Of a DNA stretch of 64,000 nt, positions 9,544-17,903 are shown one piece after another. Position numbers and translations under genes: made by a program. Position 1 is the first letter of the stretch, and the number at the start of each line of letters is the position of its first letter. Under the pieces are notes generated by a model, which saw nothing but the letters and a program-made list of their open reading frames with translations, did no database searches and was not told the DNA's origin. This DNA is from Streptomyces canus 299MFChir4.1 (GTDB lineage Bacteria; Actinomycetota; Actinomycetes; Streptomycetales; Streptomycetaceae). Where the stretch lies: NCBI RefSeq assembly GCF_000383615.1, contig NZ_KB911613.1:1-64000 (forward strand), read 5' to 3'.

Positions 9544-12504
9544 ATGCCCACCGCGATCCAGACCACCGACGAGCTGTACCAGGCGCTCCAGGACAACGAC
9601 CAGCGTCCCTACGGCCGGACCCGCACCGTCACCGCCGAGGAACTCGTCGACGTCGCCGAGCAGTTCGAGGAGCCCGTCCCGCTTGTCCACGCGCTCCTCG
9701 AACTGCAGGAGGCGTACACCTACGGCTCCGAACCCCGGAAGTCGCCCGTCGTCTTCGCCCGGCTGCTCACCCTCTTCGACGAGCAGCCCGACGTCTTCGA
9801 CGAGCGCCTGCGCCACATGGTGTTCTGGCGGTTCAAGTGGGTGGGCCACGCCCTGCGTCAGCTGCCCGAGATACCGCTGGCCAGCCTCCGCCAGTGGCTG
9901 ACGGAGATGCGCGACCGCTACGAGAAGGCCGGCCTCGGCCTTCAGCCCTACTACGGACAGGCGTACCAGCTCGCCGCCCACGTGGGCGAGGACACCACCC
10001 TCGCCTACGAGTTGTGGGCGGGCCGCACCCGTACCCGGCTCAGCGACTGCGAGGCCTGCGAGATCTGCGAGCGCGCCCTGTTCCACCTCGCGGCGGGCGA
10101 CGACCAGCGGGCCCTGCGCACCTGGGAGCCCGTCCTGAACGGCAAGGAGTCTTGCCAGGAGGAGCCGGCCCGCTCCCTCTCGTACGCGCTGCTGCCCCTG
10201 CTGCGCACCGGCGCCGCCGACCGGGCCCGCGAACTGCACCTCGTCGGCTACCGCGGCTGCCGCCGCAACCCCTCGATGTCCGGGGAGGTCGGCCGGCACC
10301 TGGAGTTCTGCGCGCTGACCGGCAACGAGGCGCGCGGCCTGGAGCTGCTCGCCGAGAACCGGAACCTGTTCGACGAGGTCGACTCGCCGTTGGACCAGCT
10401 CGACTTCCTCACCGGCGTCGAGGTCCTCCTCCAGCGCGTGGAGCACCTCGGCCACGGCGAACTGCCGGCCGCCGGATACGCGGGCCGCACCTGGACGGCG
10501 TCCGGCCTGCGCGCCGAGGTGCGGGGCCGCGCCGACGACCTCGCCGCCCGCTTCGACGCCCGCAACGGCACCTCGACCCACACCGACCGCCGCAGGACCC
10601 GCCTCGACCGGGCTCCCCTCCTCGACGCGCTGGAACTGACCCTGCGCCCCCGCGGTCTCGACGACGTGGCCCCGGCCGCCCCGGTCACCGCGCCCGTCTC
10701 CCGTACGGCCACCGCCGTCCCCGACGCCCTGCCCGAACTCATCGTCCAGGCAAGGAAGTGGGAGGAAGAGGGGCATCCGGAGGCCCAGACCTGCTTCGCG
10801 CGGCTGCGCACGCTCGTCGCCGCCCGCGACTACTCCCACCCCGACGACCCGGCCGTGGGCCCGCTGGTCCGGCTGCGCGCGGACCTGCTGGCCGACGAAG
10901 CGACCTCGGCGGCCAACAAGGACGGCTTCGCCGAAGCCGCCGCGCTCCACGAGGAGGCCGCGGCTCTCTACGACGACGCCTCGGAGCCCGCTCACGCGGC
11001 GGTCGACCGTGCCTGCGCCCTGCTCGCCGCCGCCCAGATCCCCGCGCAGGACACGGACGGAGCCGAGGCGAAGGCGGCCGCCCTGACCGCCGCGCACGCG
11101 TCCTTGGTCCGCCTGCACGAGGAGACGACCGGCCTCCCTCCCTACCTGGAGGCCCGCCTGCTGCGGCTGCGGGCGACCGCGCTCGGCCTGCGCCTGCAGA
11201 CGACCGGAAGCGAGGAACACGTCGCGCCGGTCTTCGCCGAGACCGACCTGCTGCACGCCTTCGCCACCCGGCACGACCTCGCCGGGCAGATCTCCGGCGC
11301 CCTGATGCTGCGGGCCAGCACACACGCCATCTCCGGCGACCTGCCCGGCGCGGTCACCGAGATCGACGCCCTTCTCGACCGGCTGAAGGCGCACGGCCCC
11401 GCCTGGCACGTGCCCCGCACCCTCGGACTGCGCGGCCGGCTCCAGCTCGCCCTCCGGGACCCCGGGGCCGCGCACACGGACCTCACCGAAGCACTGCGCC
11501 AGGCCGCCGACTGGCCGGCCGACACGATCGACACCACCCGCCTCCACGGTGATCTCGCCGAGGCCTGCATGCACCTGGGCCGCCCCGGCGAGGCCCTGCG
11601 GCACCTGACGCGCTCGGCGGAGACGGACCTGCGCCGCGGCAACCGGATCGACGCGTTCTGCACCTACGGCAACGCGGCCCAGCTCAGCCTCGACCTGGAC
11701 CGCGTCGAGGACTGCATCGCCCTGCTCGACTCCCTGCTGGCCGAACCGGACGTCGCCGCCGGCGAGCTGGACGACCGGCTCACCGCCCAGCTGCGCCTGA
11801 CCCGCGCCCGCGCCCTGCGCGCCGGGGAGGACGTCAAGGCCGCCACGGCCGAGTTCGCCGCGCTCGCGGCCGAGTCGGCCGGCTGGGACGACGACCCGGG
11901 CAGCCACGCCATGATCGCCGCGGAGACGGCCGTACTCCTCGGTGAGTCCGGCGAGTTCGGCCCGGCCCGTGAGGCCGCGGACCAGGCGATCGCCGCCCAC
12001 GGCCGGGACCCGCGCTACGAACTGCTCAGCAACTGCCTGCGCGAACTCGCCCGCCTCCAGGCCCAGCAGGAGGGCGCCGAGGGACTCGCCGACGCGCGCG
12101 CCTTCCTCGCCGACGCGGGCCGGATCGCCGACGAGGCCCGCGCCGCCGGGTACGAGCCCCGCGGCCGCTCCCTGGACAGCGCCCTGGCCTACGAACACGG
12201 GCGGGTGAGCGCCTACGCCGGCGCGTACGAGGACGCCCTGGCCGCCCTGGAGAAGGCCCTGGCCCTGCTCGGCGAGCCGGGACCGGAGGATGACCGGGCC
12301 GGCGAGTGGGCGGAGTGCGTCCGCCTCGCGGGCGCCGTGGAGGGTCTCTACCTGGAACGCCCCGCCCCCGCCCTCACCCGCCTCGACGCCGCGGTCTCCC
12401 ACCTGACCGCCGTGGGCCACACCGAGGAGACCGAGCCCCTGACCTCCCTGGCGGCCCGGCTGCGCGACGAGGAGTTAGCCCGGTCCCATAACATCGTTCA
12501 GTAG
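9544..12504 (+). CDS. Large tetratricopeptide-repeat-like protein
   Basis: A 986-residue soluble protein starting at ATG 9544, two bases after the HSP90-family stop, so the two are surely one operon. The first ~350 residues include a Cys-containing stretch (CEACEICERALFHLA) and paired helices; the remainder is a long array of degenerate helix-turn-helix repeats of TPR type, for example LGRPGEALRHLTRSAETDLRRG, AYAGAYEDALAALEKALALLG. No enzymatic motif, signal peptide or membrane segment was seen. Near the C-terminus one leucine is encoded by TTA (around 12473), which in Streptomyces makes translation depend on the bldA tRNA and could restrict full-length product to late growth. Role: probably a scaffold or partner for the upstream ATPase. 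Confidence 0.75.
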   Translation: MPTAIQTTDELYQALQDNDQRPYGRTRTVTAEELVDVAEQFEEPVPLVHALLELQEAYTYGSEPRKSPVVFARLLTLFDEQPDVFDERLRHMVFWRFKWVGHALRQLPEIPLASLRQWLTEMRDRYEKAGLGLQPYYGQAYQLAAHVGEDTTLAYELWAGRTRTRLSDCEACEICERALFHLAAGDDQRALRTWEPVLNGKESCQEEPARSLSYALLPLLRTGAADRARELHLVGYRGCRRNPSMSGEVGRHLEFCALTGNEARGLELLAENRNLFDEVDSPLDQLDFLTGVEVLLQRVEHLGHGELPAAGYAGRTWTASGLRAEVRGRADDLAARFDARNGTSTHTDRRRTRLDRAPLLDALELTLRPRGLDDVAPAAPVTAPVSRTATAVPDALPELIVQARKWEEEGHPEAQTCFARLRTLVAARDYSHPDDPAVGPLVRLRADLLADEATSAANKDGFAEAAALHEEAAALYDDASEPAHAAVDRACALLAAAQIPAQDTDGAEAKAAALTAAHASLVRLHEETTGLPPYLEARLLRLRATALGLRLQTTGSEEHVAPVFAETDLLHAFATRHDLAGQISGALMLRASTHAISGDLPGAVTEIDALLDRLKAHGPAWHVPRTLGLRGRLQLALRDPGAAHTDLTEALRQAADWPADTIDTTRLHGDLAEACMHLGRPGEALRHLTRSAETDLRRGNRIDAFCTYGNAAQLSLDLDRVEDCIALLDSLLAEPDVAAGELDDRLTAQLRLTRARALRAGEDVKAATAEFAALAAESAGWDDDPGSHAMIAAETAVLLGESGEFGPAREAADQAIAAHGRDPRYELLSNCLRELARLQAQQEGAEGLADARAFLADAGRIADEARAAGYEPRGRSLDSALAYEHGRVSAYAGAYEDALAALEKALALLGEPGPEDDRAGEWAECVRLAGAVEGLYLERPAPALTRLDAAVSHLTAVGHTEETEPLTSLAARLRDEELARSHNIVQ

Positions 12505-12540
12505 ACGTCAGTCGCCCTGCGGATCCACGTCGAGGAGGCA

Positions 12541-13398
12541 ATGGTGCTCGGAAAGGGCACGTGGTTGCTCGTGGGTGCCATGGTCGTGGCCTGGATGGTG
12601 CTCTCCGGCCCCAGCGCGCCGAGCGGTGCCCTGGACGCCCGGTCCGCGCCCGCCAAAGCCGTCAGGGACGTCGTACCGAACCGCGTCATGACCTGGAACC
12701 TCTGCAACCCCTGCGAGACGGGTGACGACGACCGGGCAGCGGAGATCGCCACGTTCGCACCGCAGGTCATCGGCCTCCAGGAAGCGTGCGTGGGTGACGT
12801 CGAGAAGATCCGGGACTATCTGGAGAACCTCCACGGACTCGTCTATCACGTCGAGTACGGGGCGGTTCTCCAGAGCTGGGGCCGGTGCGGGGGAGCGCCC
12901 TGGAACCCGGGCGGCTACGGCGAGGCGATCCTCTCGGCGGCCCCGATGACCGACGTCGTCACCGAGGAGTATCCCGACGGCGGCTCCGAGGACCGCGGAT
13001 ACATGGAGGTCACCACCACGGTGGGCGGCCACCCGGTCCGGGTCTTCAACACCCACCTCGCCGAACGACGTCAGGAGCCGGTCCGGGCGGCCCAGGTCGG
13101 CGTCCTCGCCAAGGAGGTCGCCCGGCACGACCGCGCGATCGTCATCGGCGACTTCAACGCCGTGCCGGACGCCTACGAACTCACCAGGATGTGGAAACTG
13201 GCCACGGACGCGGACCCCCGCTGCCGTCCCGGCGCCGCCACGACCTGCGAGCCGACCACCGACTGGCAGAGCAAGTTCGACTACGTCTTCCTGCGCGGCT
13301 ACGTCCCCGCCAGGCACCGCGTGCATCCGAATCCGGTCTCGGACCATCATGTGCTGTACGCCGACGTGGCCGCTGACCCGGCCCGCGGTGAGCGGTGA
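12541..13398 (+). CDS. Exported endonuclease/exonuclease/phosphatase-family protein
   Basis: A 285-residue metal-dependent phosphoesterase of the EEP fold. Motifs in order: MTWNLC (~50), the metal-binding Glu in GLQEACVGD (~80), FNTHLAERR (~168), the catalytic GDFNAVPD (~205), FDYVFLRG (~250) and SDHHVLYAD (~270). An N-terminal hydrophobic segment (WLLVGAMVVAWMVLSGP) is a signal peptide or membrane anchor, so it acts outside the cytoplasm. GAGGAGG lies upstream of the ATG. Substrate (nucleic acid, phospholipid, sugar phosphate) cannot be told from the motifs. It is monocistronic and 36 nt after the TPR gene. Confidence 0.85.
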   Translation: MVLGKGTWLLVGAMVVAWMVLSGPSAPSGALDARSAPAKAVRDVVPNRVMTWNLCNPCETGDDDRAAEIATFAPQVIGLQEACVGDVEKIRDYLENLHGLVYHVEYGAVLQSWGRCGGAPWNPGGYGEAILSAAPMTDVVTEEYPDGGSEDRGYMEVTTTVGGHPVRVFNTHLAERRQEPVRAAQVGVLAKEVARHDRAIVIGDFNAVPDAYELTRMWKLATDADPRCRPGAATTCEPTTDWQSKFDYVFLRGYVPARHRVHPNPVSDHHVLYADVAADPARGER

Positions 13399-13577
13399 CC
13401 GGGCAGTCGGGCCTGACTTTACGGAGAGTGGGTAATTCCCTGTCGCCCTGATGACTTTCCCGGGCGGTTCGAAAATCGATCGGCATTTCCAACTCCGGCG
13501 TTGTGGCGGTCTCTTGCCTGCACGTGTTTCAATTCCCGGGACATGTCTGCGCTCTGCGGCCACGAACGGGGAGGGCC

Positions 13578-14936
13578 ATGGCCTGGTGGCGAGTCGAACA
13601 GAAGACAGCGCGGAAGGCAGATCGTAAGTCCGGGCAAAAGACGGCTCTTGAGGATGTCGCACCGGAAATCGCCTTGGCCCGCCAGGACTTCCGATGGTAT
13701 TGGCTGGGACAGACCGTCAGTGTGGTGGGTCACCAAATGGCCATCTTCCTGTTTCCCACCATCGCGATCGTCACGTTCCACGCCTCCGGCCTGTGGGTAG
13801 GCGCACTGAACGCCGTCGGTACCGCCGCCTATCCCGTGTTGGGCCTGTTCGCCGGAGTGCTGATGGACCGTCGGCGGCGCAGGCCGGCCATGCTGCTGGC
13901 GACCGTCGGCACCATGCTGGCGCTGTCCTGGATCCCGTTCGCCGTCGCCGTCGGAACCATGGGCATGGCCGATCTGTGCCTGGCGGCGCTTGCCGCCGGC
14001 GCCTTCGGAGTCCTGTACGACGTCGCGAATCAGTCACATCTGCCGACCCTGCTGCCCCGGGAGATGCTCGCGAGGGCCAACGCACGGCTGGAGGTGTCCA
14101 CTTCGCTGGCCCTGCTGGCGAGCCCCGCTCTGGGGGGCTTGTTGAGCCAGGCCCTGTCCGGCACCAGCGCGCTCGCCGTGATCGCCGCTGCGTTCCTCAT
14201 ACCGGTGATGACCCTCTTGCGACTGCGTACCCCGGAGCCCCCGGCGCCACCACGGCAACCGGGGGCTTCGCTGTTCGCCGAGATGAAGGTGGGCGTACTG
14301 GCCCTGTGGCGGCACCCACTGCTGCGGCCGGCCACGGTGGCCGCCGTGATCCGCAACCTGGGCAACACCGCGGCGTCCACGGTGTCCCTGCTCTTCGCCT
14401 ATCGCACACTGGGGCTCGGTCCGGGAACCGTCGGTGTCCTGTTCACCCTGGTCGGGCTCGGCGGGGTCGGTGGTGCGTGGGTGGCCGACCGGATGCTCGT
14501 CCGGTTCGGCCTGGGCAGGACGCTCATCGCCGCCAGTGCCTCCGGAGTTCTGTGGGTCGCCGCTCCGCTGGCCCTGTGGCTGCCCGCCCTGCCGACACTG
14601 ATCGTGGTGGGCGCGTCGGCCTCGGTGTGGGTGCCGGTGTGGAACGCGACCGTCACCACGCTGCGGCAGTCGGTCACCCGGTCCGAGTTGCTGGGCCGGG
14701 TGCATGCCACCTCGCGGACGATCAACTTCTGCGCGATTCCGCTCGGTGCCCTTCTGGGCGGGGCGCTCGCCGACCTGCTCGGTGGAGCGATGGGGGCCGC
14801 CGCCGGTACCGGCACGGCCCTCGTGCTGGCCGGGCTCACCGCCCTGGGAGCGGTCGCCGTCCTGGCCTGCTCGACGCTGCGATCCGTCCGTGACATCCCC
14901 GGCGTGGGCGAGGGGGACGCGGGCGCCGTGGCGTGA
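13578..14936 (+). CDS. MFS transporter (MFS_3-like drug exporter)
   Basis: A 452-residue membrane protein with about twelve hydrophobic segments and the MFS signature loop GVLMDRRRRRPAMLL between helices 2 and 3; the repeat after the central loop (WVADRMLVRFGLGRTLI) confirms the 6+6 arrangement. The type with RWYWLGQTVSVVGHQM at the N-terminus is typical of actinobacterial exporters. ATG 13578 is chosen because GGGGAGGG precedes it; an upstream GTG at 13503 would add residues with no family character. It runs convergently toward the arylomycin export genes, 45 nt away. It could export the lipopeptide or be the last gene of the flanking chromosome; location favours but does not prove the first. 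Confidence 0.8.
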   Translation: MAWWRVEQKTARKADRKSGQKTALEDVAPEIALARQDFRWYWLGQTVSVVGHQMAIFLFPTIAIVTFHASGLWVGALNAVGTAAYPVLGLFAGVLMDRRRRRPAMLLATVGTMLALSWIPFAVAVGTMGMADLCLAALAAGAFGVLYDVANQSHLPTLLPREMLARANARLEVSTSLALLASPALGGLLSQALSGTSALAVIAAAFLIPVMTLLRLRTPEPPAPPRQPGASLFAEMKVGVLALWRHPLLRPATVAAVIRNLGNTAASTVSLLFAYRTLGLGPGTVGVLFTLVGLGGVGGAWVADRMLVRFGLGRTLIAASASGVLWVAAPLALWLPALPTLIVVGASASVWVPVWNATVTTLRQSVTRSELLGRVHATSRTINFCAIPLGALLGGALADLLGGAMGAAAGTGTALVLAGLTALGAVAVLACSTLRSVRDIPGVGEGDAGAVA

Positions 14937-14959
14937 GCCGGTCGCGTGGGCGGGCGGCA

Positions 14960-14975
14960 GCGGGGTCGACCCCGC
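14960..14975. terminator. Bidirectional terminator between convergent genes
   Basis: A perfect 16-nt palindrome, GCGGGGTCGACCCCGC, sits in the 45-nt gap between the convergent MFS gene and the ABC-permease gene, where a shared terminator for both transcripts is expected. Confidence 0.6.
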
Positions 14976-14981
14976 GCCGAC

Positions 14982-15638
14982 TCAGCTCCTTCTGACGCTG
15001 ATCGCCTGGGTGGCCGCGACCGCCGCTGCGAGGACTCCCGCCGAGATCGCGAGCAGGACGGCGGTGGAGCCCAGGAGATCCGCCGAGTCGGACGCGTTCT
15101 GGAGGTCGCCGAGCAGCACGTTGACCGGTGAGACGCCCTTGGCCAGCAGGACGGCCAGCAGCAGGATCAGGGCCAGGAGCAGCGCGTAGCCCTGCCGGCG
15201 GAAGAGCAGCCGCGAACAGAGGACGCCGATCGCGATACCCGTGAAGGCGCAGGTGAGTTGGGCCTCGGTGCCCAGGATCGCGTCGGCGAGGGTGAAGGTG
15301 TGCGAGCCGAACAGCAGGGGCAGGACGAGGCCGGCCGCCGTCAACGGCAGGCACCACAGGGCGGCCGTACCCACAGAACCGAGCAGCACCCGCAGATGGC
15401 TGCCCGCGGTGACGACGACGACCGAGCGGTGCGTCTGGTCCTCCAGCCCGATCAGCGCCATGGTGAGCCAGACCGAGCAGACCAGCATGCCTCCGGACGC
15501 CGAGCCGTAGGTGGCGGCCAGGGGGCCCGAGTCACTGCTCGTCAGAACCGCGAGGAGGCCGACGAACAGCAGGAGCGGCGCCAGATAGCGCTGCGAGAGC
15601 AGCATCACGGTGAACATGTAGCGCACCAGGGCGATCAC
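14982..15638 (-). CDS. ABC transporter permease, last gene of the arylomycin operon
   Basis: A 218-residue integral membrane protein with about six hydrophobic segments (for example YLAPLLLFVGLLAVL, LLLALILLLAVLLA, LLAISAGVLAAAVAATQAIS). It is the membrane half of an ABC system with the preceding ATPase: the GTG start at 15638 overlaps that gene's stop as GTGA. No extracellular binding domain is present. As the final gene of the seven-gene operon beginning at aryD, it probably pumps the mature lipopeptide out or removes it from the membrane, protecting the producer's own signal peptidase. Substrate is inferred only from gene order. Confidence 0.75.
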   Translation of the reverse strand: MIALVRYMFTVMLLSQRYLAPLLLFVGLLAVLTSSDSGPLAATYGSASGGMLVCSVWLTMALIGLEDQTHRSVVVVTAGSHLRVLLGSVGTAALWCLPLTAAGLVLPLLFGSHTFTLADAILGTEAQLTCAFTGIAIGVLCSRLLFRRQGYALLLALILLLAVLLAKGVSPVNVLLGDLQNASDSADLLGSTAVLLAISAGVLAAAVAATQAISVRRS

Positions 15639-16516
15639 AGGGCAGCCCTCCTCGCGCCCACGCGGGAGGCGTGGTCGACGCCCGGCCGCGTGAGACTCTC
15701 CACGGACCAGTGATGTTGCAGCGCCGTCAGGAGCACGGTGTCCGAGTGTTCCCGCGCGACGCGCAGGACGATCGCGTCGTCCCGGCGCGCGGCGTCCGTC
15801 ACGCCGGGCAGGGCGTACCAGTTCACTTCGAGGGGGCGCACGCCGGTGACCGGCACCGTCAGGGCCAGTTCGACCTCCGTGACCCGCCCGCCGGAGTGCG
15901 GTCCGCCGCGCGGGCTCACCCGCCCGTCGCCGATGGCGAACACACCGGTCGCGTGCGTCTCGGTGATCGCCTCACGGTGGTCGGTGAAGACCACCGCCCC
16001 GCCGGCGGCGGACACTTCGCCGATGAACTCGGCCAATACGCCGTGCGCCGAGGCGTCCAGGCCCGACCACGGCTCGTCGAGGACCAGCAGGGCGGGCTCC
16101 ACGAGCAGCGCCTGGGCGAGCGCGACCTTCTGGGCGTTGCCCTTGGACAGAGTGCGCAGTGCGGCGTTCCGGCCGCCCACCAGCGCCAGCCGGTCCAGCA
16201 GCCGGCCGGCCCGGGTCCGCGCCGCCGCGCCGGACAGACCCCGGATGCGCCCCATGTGGGTGAGGTAGGAGAGCGCGGAGACCCGTTCGTGGGCGGTGAA
16301 GCGGTCCGGTACGTAGCCGATGTGCTGCGGCCGGCCCAGCACCTGTCCGGACGTGGGCTGCGACAGGCCCACGAGGATTCTCAACAGGGTCGACTTTCCC
16401 GAGCCGTTGCCGCCCACGACCGCGAGGACATCGCCGCCCGAGACCTCCAGGTCCACGTCCTGGAGGACCCAACGCCCCCTGCCGTAGCGCTTGCTGACGG
16501 ATTCGCAACGTAACAA
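15635..16516 (-). CDS. ABC transporter ATP-binding protein with a TTA second codon
   Basis: A 293-residue ATPase: Walker A VVGGNGSGKST (~35), a degenerate signature LSKGNAQKVALAQAL (usual LSGGQ replaced by LSKGN), Walker B LLVLDEPWSGLD (~155) and the switch His in FTDHRE. About 80 residues follow the ATPase fold as a small regulatory tail. The start is TTG at 16516, supported by GAGGAG five bases upstream and by lack of a better start; the second codon is TTA, so translation should need the bldA leucyl-tRNA. Only 19 nt separate it from the hpgT stop, so it belongs to the arylomycin operon and is the likeliest self-protection or export gene in the cluster. Confidence 0.8.
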   Translation of the reverse strand: MLRCESVSKRYGRGRWVLQDVDLEVSGGDVLAVVGGNGSGKSTLLRILVGLSQPTSGQVLGRPQHIGYVPDRFTAHERVSALSYLTHMGRIRGLSGAAARTRAGRLLDRLALVGGRNAALRTLSKGNAQKVALAQALLVEPALLVLDEPWSGLDASAHGVLAEFIGEVSAAGGAVVFTDHREAITETHATGVFAIGDGRVSPRGGPHSGGRVTEVELALTVPVTGVRPLEVNWYALPGVTDAARRDDAIVLRVAREHSDTVLLTALQHHWSVESLTRPGVDHASRVGARRAAL

Positions 16517-16535
16517 GTCGACTCCTCAGTGTAAT

Positions 16536-17903
16536 CTACATGCTTACGCTACTACACCCAGGCATCGAGTCGGTACCGGTGTCAACTCCGAGCACACCTT
16601 TGTCTACGAATAGGTTCGCAAGTCTGTTCAGGCCTTCTTCCACTTGTGCGCTGTCAAGAGAACTGCAGGACAGCCGAATCTGATTTCGGCCGCCTTTCCC
16701 GTCGTAGAAGTGGGATACCGGAGTCCACAGCACGCCGAAGGAACGGCCCGATCGTTCGAGCAATTCGTCGTCCACCGTGAACGGCACGGTGACCACGATG
16801 AAAAAGCCGCCCCTCGGCGTGTTCCAGGACACGGAGTCGCACCGGCCGAAGCGGGTTTCCAGACCGCGCAGGACATGCGCGAGATTGCGTTGATATACGT
16901 GCCGCGACCGCGAGGTCGCGCGCTCCAGGCTGAAGTCGTTCTCCAGGAGGGCGCCGCCGACGACGGCCTGGCTGATGGGGGAGGTGTTGACCGTCAGCAT
17001 GCTCTTGATCCTCGACAGGTGCTCGGCCAACCCCTGGATGCGCCCCTGTCCGTCCCCGACCCGCTGGTCGGCCACCACATAACCCACCCGGGCGCCGGGG
17101 AGCACGGTCTTCGCGAAGGACCCGAGGTGAATCACCCGCCGCCCGGTGTCCAGCGCCTTGAGGGTGGGCACGCGTCCCGAGCCGTCGTGGAACATGCCGT
17201 ACGGGTTGTCCTCCAGCAGCAGGATGCCCTCCCGCTCGGCGAGGGCCAGCAGCTCGCGGCGGGTTGCGAGGTCGAGGCTCAGCCCGGACGGGTTGGCGAA
17301 GTCCGGCACGAGGTAGCAGGCGCGGGGGCGCAGACCGCGCTCGCGCGCACCGCGGACCTGGGCGGTGAGATCCGCCAGATCGATACCGGTGCTGCCGCTC
17401 GCCACCGGCAGCACCGGCATGTCCACCAGCCGCGCGGCGCCCGTCAGGCCGACATAGGTCGGTGAGACGGCCAGCACGACATCGTGCTCGTCGCGGCGCA
17501 GGGCGCGCAGGACCAGGTACATCGCCTCCTGGCAGCCGACGGTGACCACGATCGACTCCGGTTCGGTGCGCAGCCCCTCGTCCACCTCCAGTTGGCGTGC
17601 GATGAGTTCGTGCACGATGCCGCTCGTCCGCCCGTACTGGCACAGGGTCCTGCGGACCTCCTCGGGCGTGTGACCGCGGTCCGTGGCCAGGTGGTCGCAG
17701 AACCGGCGCAGATACCGGTGCACGGCCTCGACGTCGAAGCCCTCCTCCGTGGGCCGGCCCGGTGCGAAGGACAGGGCCTTCGGGTGGCGCCCGGTGACCT
17801 CGTTGAGGAACGTCATGGAGGCGAGCGCCGGATCCTCCAGCGAGGTGTGCAGCCCGGCCAGGTCCAGGTCGGCGGTCGGGCCGGCGAGAGGTCGGTCAGG
17901 CAT
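16536..17903 (-). CDS. hpgT: 4-hydroxyphenylglycine aminotransferase (HpgT)
   Basis: A 455-residue fold-type I PLP aminotransferase of the 2-aminoadipate/HpgT type. Recognisable parts: VTVGCQEAMYLVLRAL (cofactor phosphate region), VSPTYVGLTGAARL, YLVPDFANPSGLSLDL, LLEDNPYGMF and the Schiff-base lysine in HLGSFAKTVLPGARVGY (about residue 262). In Hpg biosynthesis it aminates 4-hydroxyphenylglyoxylate, classically with tyrosine as donor, regenerating 4-hydroxyphenylpyruvate for HmaS. Its start overlaps the end of hmo by 8 nt, so it is coupled to that gene. No prephenate dehydrogenase is seen in the cluster, so 4-hydroxyphenylpyruvate must come from primary metabolism and from this enzyme's own donor cycle. 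Confidence 0.88.
   Translation of the reverse strand: MPDRPLAGPTADLDLAGLHTSLEDPALASMTFLNEVTGRHPKALSFAPGRPTEEGFDVEAVHRYLRRFCDHLATDRGHTPEEVRRTLCQYGRTSGIVHELIARQLEVDEGLRTEPESIVVTVGCQEAMYLVLRALRRDEHDVVLAVSPTYVGLTGAARLVDMPVLPVASGSTGIDLADLTAQVRGARERGLRPRACYLVPDFANPSGLSLDLATRRELLALAEREGILLLEDNPYGMFHDGSGRVPTLKALDTGRRVIHLGSFAKTVLPGARVGYVVADQRVGDGQGRIQGLAEHLSRIKSMLTVNTSPISQAVVGGALLENDFSLERATSRSRHVYQRNLAHVLRGLETRFGRCDSVSWNTPRGGFFIVVTVPFTVDDELLERSGRSFGVLWTPVSHFYDGKGGRNQIRLSCSSLDSAQVEEGLNRLANLFVDKGVLGVDTGTDSMPGCSSVSM

Noticed and set aside
13503..13577. Upstream GTG start for the MFS gene
   Set aside because: The extra 25 residues have no membrane or family character, while ATG 13578 has a strong ribosome site.
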